The position numbers and the translations under genes are program-made. Below, piece after piece: positions 63,624-64,000 of a stretch of DNA of 64,000 nucleotides; the first letter of the stretch is position 1, and each line of letters opens with the position of its first letter. This stretch comes from Microvelia longipes (Eukaryota > Arthropoda > Insecta > Hemiptera > Veliidae): NCBI GenBank assembly GCA_018340805.1, contig JACMZG010001863.1, positions 53,243,073 to 53,307,072 of the forward strand, read 5' to 3'. The notes beneath the pieces were generated by a model. The model saw nothing but the letters and a program-made list of their open reading frames with translations. It had not been told where the DNA came from and ran no database searches.

Positions 63624-64000
63624 CTAAAAATAAGATAAGAGAGATTAATAAAAAACACATGAATATATCAGGTGATATTTTCTAAACAGCATTGTTAGCT
63701 TTATAGGAGCTCTGTTACATTTGGAGGGGGGGGGTATGAACATAAAGATATACACTAGAGGGATCATTAATTGTTTTGTTTTACTAGAGGAGGACATAAA
63801 GAAATTATATAAAATTAAACGAAGACAGTTTCAAAGTGAATGGTCATTATTATTATTATTAATGATTGGGGTTGGAGTCGAGGATAGACCCCATTTGCAC
63901 TGGGACTGGAAGTCTATTAAATAACAGGACTAACCATTTAAAGAAGGTCTCTGAGTAACTAGTCAACCCTATCGGGAAGTAACTGTCTAAAGAAGTAACA

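Overview
This is a eukaryotic window, AT-rich and loaded with transposon relics and minisatellites, almost certainly from an insect or close arthropod. The main evidence is one large split gene on the minus strand whose twenty coding exons join in perfect phase. From memory, the protein resembles Drosophila Kismet (CHD7/CHD8 class chromatin remodeler) more than the vertebrate CHDs. I cannot name the order or species.

Layout from high to low coordinates, which is the direction of transcription. (1) 63454-63623: the last coding exon of an unidentified minus-strand gene ending in NPF motifs, probably with a long 3' UTR reaching a poly(A) signal near 59636. (2) About 48.0-59.3 kb: a transposon graveyard. 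Two copies, in opposite orientation, of an element carrying a GCTCGCTTCGCTCGCT satellite flank several LINE fragments. One copy was later hit by a LINE (11-bp target duplication) and by a ~1-kb element with 24-bp inverted ends encoding the N-terminal part of a Crypton-like tyrosine recombinase. (3) About 47.6-47.95 kb: a CpG- and CCAAT-rich island, the best candidate promoter of kismet. (4) 37.75-47.6 kb: inferred first intron, with five unrelated tandem arrays and several short inverted-repeat elements. (5) 37748 down to 8560: 5' UTR end (with a small upstream ORF) and twenty coding exons, 2,228 codons. They cover the Gln/Pro-rich N-terminus, AT-hook-like and Lys/Glu/Pro-rich linkers, two chromodomains, both SNF2 helicase lobes, and the start of the region after the helicase. 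(6) 1-8559: no further exon recognised. The SANT/SLIDE and BRK part of kismet must lie beyond the window's left edge.

Kismet-type proteins use ATP hydrolysis to remodel nucleosomes at active genes; the chromodomains engage chromatin and the helicase lobes translocate DNA. Introns carry LINE 3' ends, tRNA-Glu-derived SINEs, a MITE with an 8-bp target duplication, a TA-flanked MITE, and a foldback family whose arms contain a hammerhead-ribozyme-like core. Several insertions sit very close to splice sites. All family assignments come from reading motifs; no database search was run.
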